From the NCBI GenBank assembly GCA_025201375.1, contig JAIWZP010000025.1, forward strand, positions 310,001 to 374,000: a stretch of DNA of 64,000 bases, read 5' to 3'. The notes under the pieces were generated by a model that made no database searches, had not been told where the DNA came from, and worked only from the letters and a program-made list of their open reading frames with translations. The position numbers and the translations under genes are program-made. The DNA comes from Gongronella butleri. Taxonomy: Eukaryota > Mucoromycota > Mucoromycetes > Mucorales > Cunninghamellaceae. Shown one piece after another: positions 62,101 through 64,000 of this stretch. Positions within the stretch are counted from its first letter, which is position 1. Every line of letters starts with the position of its first letter.

Positions 62101-63430
62101 AGGCACGGTTCACAGGCACTTTTGTGTCGGTCACCCTGTACACGCTGCATCGCCGATATGGCCGCCTCACCTTCTCGCCCTACACGCATGAAAAGCATCA
62201 AGCACGCCGCGCAGGCTTCCAGGATTTCACAGAGGAATGCGACAGATTCAAGCAGCGCATCCACGTCAATTCGTTCGTCGCCGACTTTTCATTGCGATAC
62301 TTGCAGCACACCCTCGACCATCTCGACACGGCGCTCCCGACTGGCGAAACTCACCGCCACCTGCTCGCCCTCGTCCACCAATTGGCCGCGGCGCACACGA
62401 AAAAGGAACGTCTCGGCGGCTACACGCGCAATCGCATTGTTCGCGGCTCGTATGTGCTCGATTTGAGTAAAAGACCGACCCCTGCTCTCCTCGATACACT
62501 CTTCAAGAATTGCACAGAATTTGGCATGCGCGCTTTGATGCAAACGAGCGCAAGTGACACCGATAGCACGCTCGCCTGCTACGTCAGCTCCAATGACCTC
62601 TCGTTTGACGCTGAAAACGACCCAGTCGCCCTAGATAATGCACCCTTCCGCCACACGCTCATCGTCGCCCCCGCTTTTGACGATGACACAAACGATGGCG
62701 GCAACAAGGACGCGCACCTACGACTCGTTTACTACGTCATGGTCACGTTCCAGGGCATGCACACCTCATCGTGGCGCGACGCCGTCCACAGTCTCCCCGA
62801 ACAATGGAAACATTACTTGAACGAGCAGCTTGACCACCACACCCTCGAAAAGGTCATCAAACACGCATTGGCGCGCATCGACAACTTGGTCGAACAGGTA
62901 ACATTTTACAAAAAAAAAAAAAAAAAAAAGCTGACCCATGCGCCGTTTTGATTTAGGCCATTGCGCGCTGCGACTTGGATTCAGGGTGGCAGCGACTGCT
63001 GCAGAGCGTGCAGCAACAACAAGCGGTCGGCCAGAGAGTGGATCACGCTCAATTGCCCGTGGCGCGCCAATTCCCGCGCATCGAGATCGACGCCGCCATG
63101 GACGCGCCACTCGCATCCTTGCTACAACTCGTGCTGCCGTGGCCCGCCATCCTCGACGGACTCAAACAGCTGCACGCGCCGGCCGCAGGCGAACTCACGT
63201 GCGGGTCGCCACACCAACGATGCGTGCTCATCTACGTTGGCGACGCCGACGCGTACTTTGTGTCCCTGGAATACAATGCACACGACACAACCCAGCCGCT
63301 ACGCATATACGCCAACAGCAAGCACAGGCGATCCTCGACCGACCACAACGACATGCTCACTCACGACGAAAAGGACTTTTTGGGCAAACTCGCTACCTCC
63401 ATCTGCTACCTCATGTGGCGCGCACACTAA
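51285..63430 (+). CDS. SZT2: SZT2 homologue, KICSTOR scaffold subunit
   Basis: Fourteen exons (51285-51292, 51362-51419, 51503-51625, 51707-51942, 52017-52086, 52156-54642, 54770-55265, 55500-56325, 56435-56935, 57073-57981, 58066-58942, 59118-59329, 59402-62897, 62957-63430) keep frame throughout and give 3590 aa, close to the ~3400 aa of animal SZT2. In animals SZT2 binds GATOR1 to the other KICSTOR subunits at the lysosome so that TORC1 is shut off when amino acids or glucose are low. Family features: NILSLAATHSMALMLDLSSS, a vWA-like sheet GRRSILLVTDGVV (~370) with DDVACHVIHLG, SPTCNFGFVPDTEILQFITN, then LEKNSTAWTHNDRIQWLLDR near the start. His, Gln and acidic tracts interrupt the conserved parts. 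The 8-nt first exon (ATGATGAG) is inferred from a good GTATGT donor and phase. Confidence 0.88.
55270..55480 (+). repeat. Degenerate GCGTAAAAAA repeats in SZT2 intron 7
   Basis: About eight irregular units of the form (A/G)YGCGTA-rich word plus A-run (GCGCATAAAAAAA, GCGCGTAAAAA, GACGTATAAAAAAA, GGACGCGTAAAAAAAA, GTAGCGTAAAAAA, GATGCGTAAAAAAA). They fill most of a 234-bp intron. Confidence 0.75.
58961..58990 (+). repeat. (GA)15 microsatellite in SZT2 intron 11
   Basis: Perfect dinucleotide run, followed by A/G tracts, in the intron 58943-59117. Confidence 0.95.
59040..59115. repeat. T homopolymer, 76 nt, abutting a splice acceptor
   Basis: Longest homopolymer in the window. It runs straight into the TAG acceptor of SZT2 exon 12. 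Confidence 0.9.
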
Positions 63431-64000
63431 AACATTGTTGTTTCTACTTTTTTATTCGCTCATTTTTGTATAAAGTCAAGTGTAAATTATTAATATCCCC
63501 TTTTTTTTGATGAAAAACTGCGTGATCCTTTATTATTATAAAACAATAATATTTGGGAAAATGTCGCGCAAAAGGGCTTTGTGTATCGTACGTCAAGTGA
63601 ACCTGCTGGTGAGGCAAGCACGCACCAAGCAACATGGGCGTGAGTATTTGCTATGATGAACCAGTATCATCGACGCCGTCGACATTAAAAAACACGGCAA
63701 GCTTTTGCGACAAACGGTGCACAATTGACAAAAACTAGAGGTGGACTGGGTCATTGCACAGATGAATCCAAAAATACGGTACGTATCGACATTCTCATAA
63801 TTATATGATACTGTATGTACGTAGTACTGTATGACTAAATGTCTTGGTCAAATTCTTTTTCGATCGCAATAATGAAACTGGCACCACTCGAAGGAGACAC
63901 GCTTGGACGTCTAATCTCAATGTTCTTGGCAACTGACTGGACGACACGCGGCGCTTTTAACCTGTCAAAAGCACCTGTTGAATCTGCTAAAAATTTGGCT
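63431..64000. repeat. 3' flank of SZT2 and distant copy of the 37-kb repeat
   Basis: The first ~150 bp are AT-rich 3' flank (TATTATTATAAAACAATAA). From about 63700 the sequence resembles 37270-37860 in the same order: AACTAGAGGTGGACTGGGTCA, CACTCGAAGGAGACACGC and CACCTGTTGAATCTGCTAAA. Two TACTGTA words occur at about 63810 and 63826. The copy runs off the window. Confidence 0.65.

Overview
The window looks like nuclear DNA of an intron-rich, early-diverging filamentous fungus, most likely Mucoromycota. This placement is an inference from gene content and structure. Seventeen protein-coding genes can be supported. Almost all are split by short introns of about 45-200 bp with GT...AG ends and long T-runs before the acceptor. 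I rebuilt the exons by hand from splice sites, reading frame and family motifs; every complete model below has a total length divisible by three. I saw no tRNA, rRNA, CRISPR array or bacterial-type signal.

Layout, left to right. A 3'-truncated Rho exchange factor (minus, 1-1975) is followed by a 4.4 kb gene-poor stretch. Next come an FSP1/AIFM2-like FAD oxidoreductase (minus, 6442-8507) and, just upstream on the same strand, a small RGS-domain gene (8595-9144). Splicing may join these two in frame. Then follow a secreted, probably GPI-anchored eight-cysteine protein (9823-10395), an intronless orphan (11987-12742), a ricin-B type lectin fold protein (minus, 12981-13868), TIM50 (14600-16569) and a forkhead factor (minus, 17132-18593). 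After another 4.4 kb gap come an exomer ChAPs subunit (22992-26137), a two-RRM protein (minus, 26369-27359), a Rax1-like RGS/membrane protein (27713-29080) and an FKS-type beta-1,3-glucan synthase (30179-36620). A repeat-rich gap precedes a DUF155/Rmd1-like protein (minus, 39552-41692), divergent from ARL2 (41885-42729). These are followed by a Psr/CTDSP-type phosphatase (minus, 43032-44466) and a CAX Ca2+/H+ antiporter (46634-48850). After a tandem-repeat region the window ends with a giant SZT2 homologue (51285-63430), the scaffold of the KICSTOR complex in amino-acid and glucose signalling to TORC1.

Several genes bear on polarised growth and the cell wall: the Rho GEF, glucan synthase, exomer subunit, Rax1 and a Psr-type phosphatase. 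They do not form an operon-like unit, and the clustering may be chance. The most notable items are the complete SZT2 homologue, the possible RGS-FSP1 fusion controlled by a single intron whose donor overlaps a stop codon, very small coding exons (8, 13, 18, 21 and 27-30 nt), and non-coding repeats rich in the heptamer TACWGTA, including a 497-bp tandem array.
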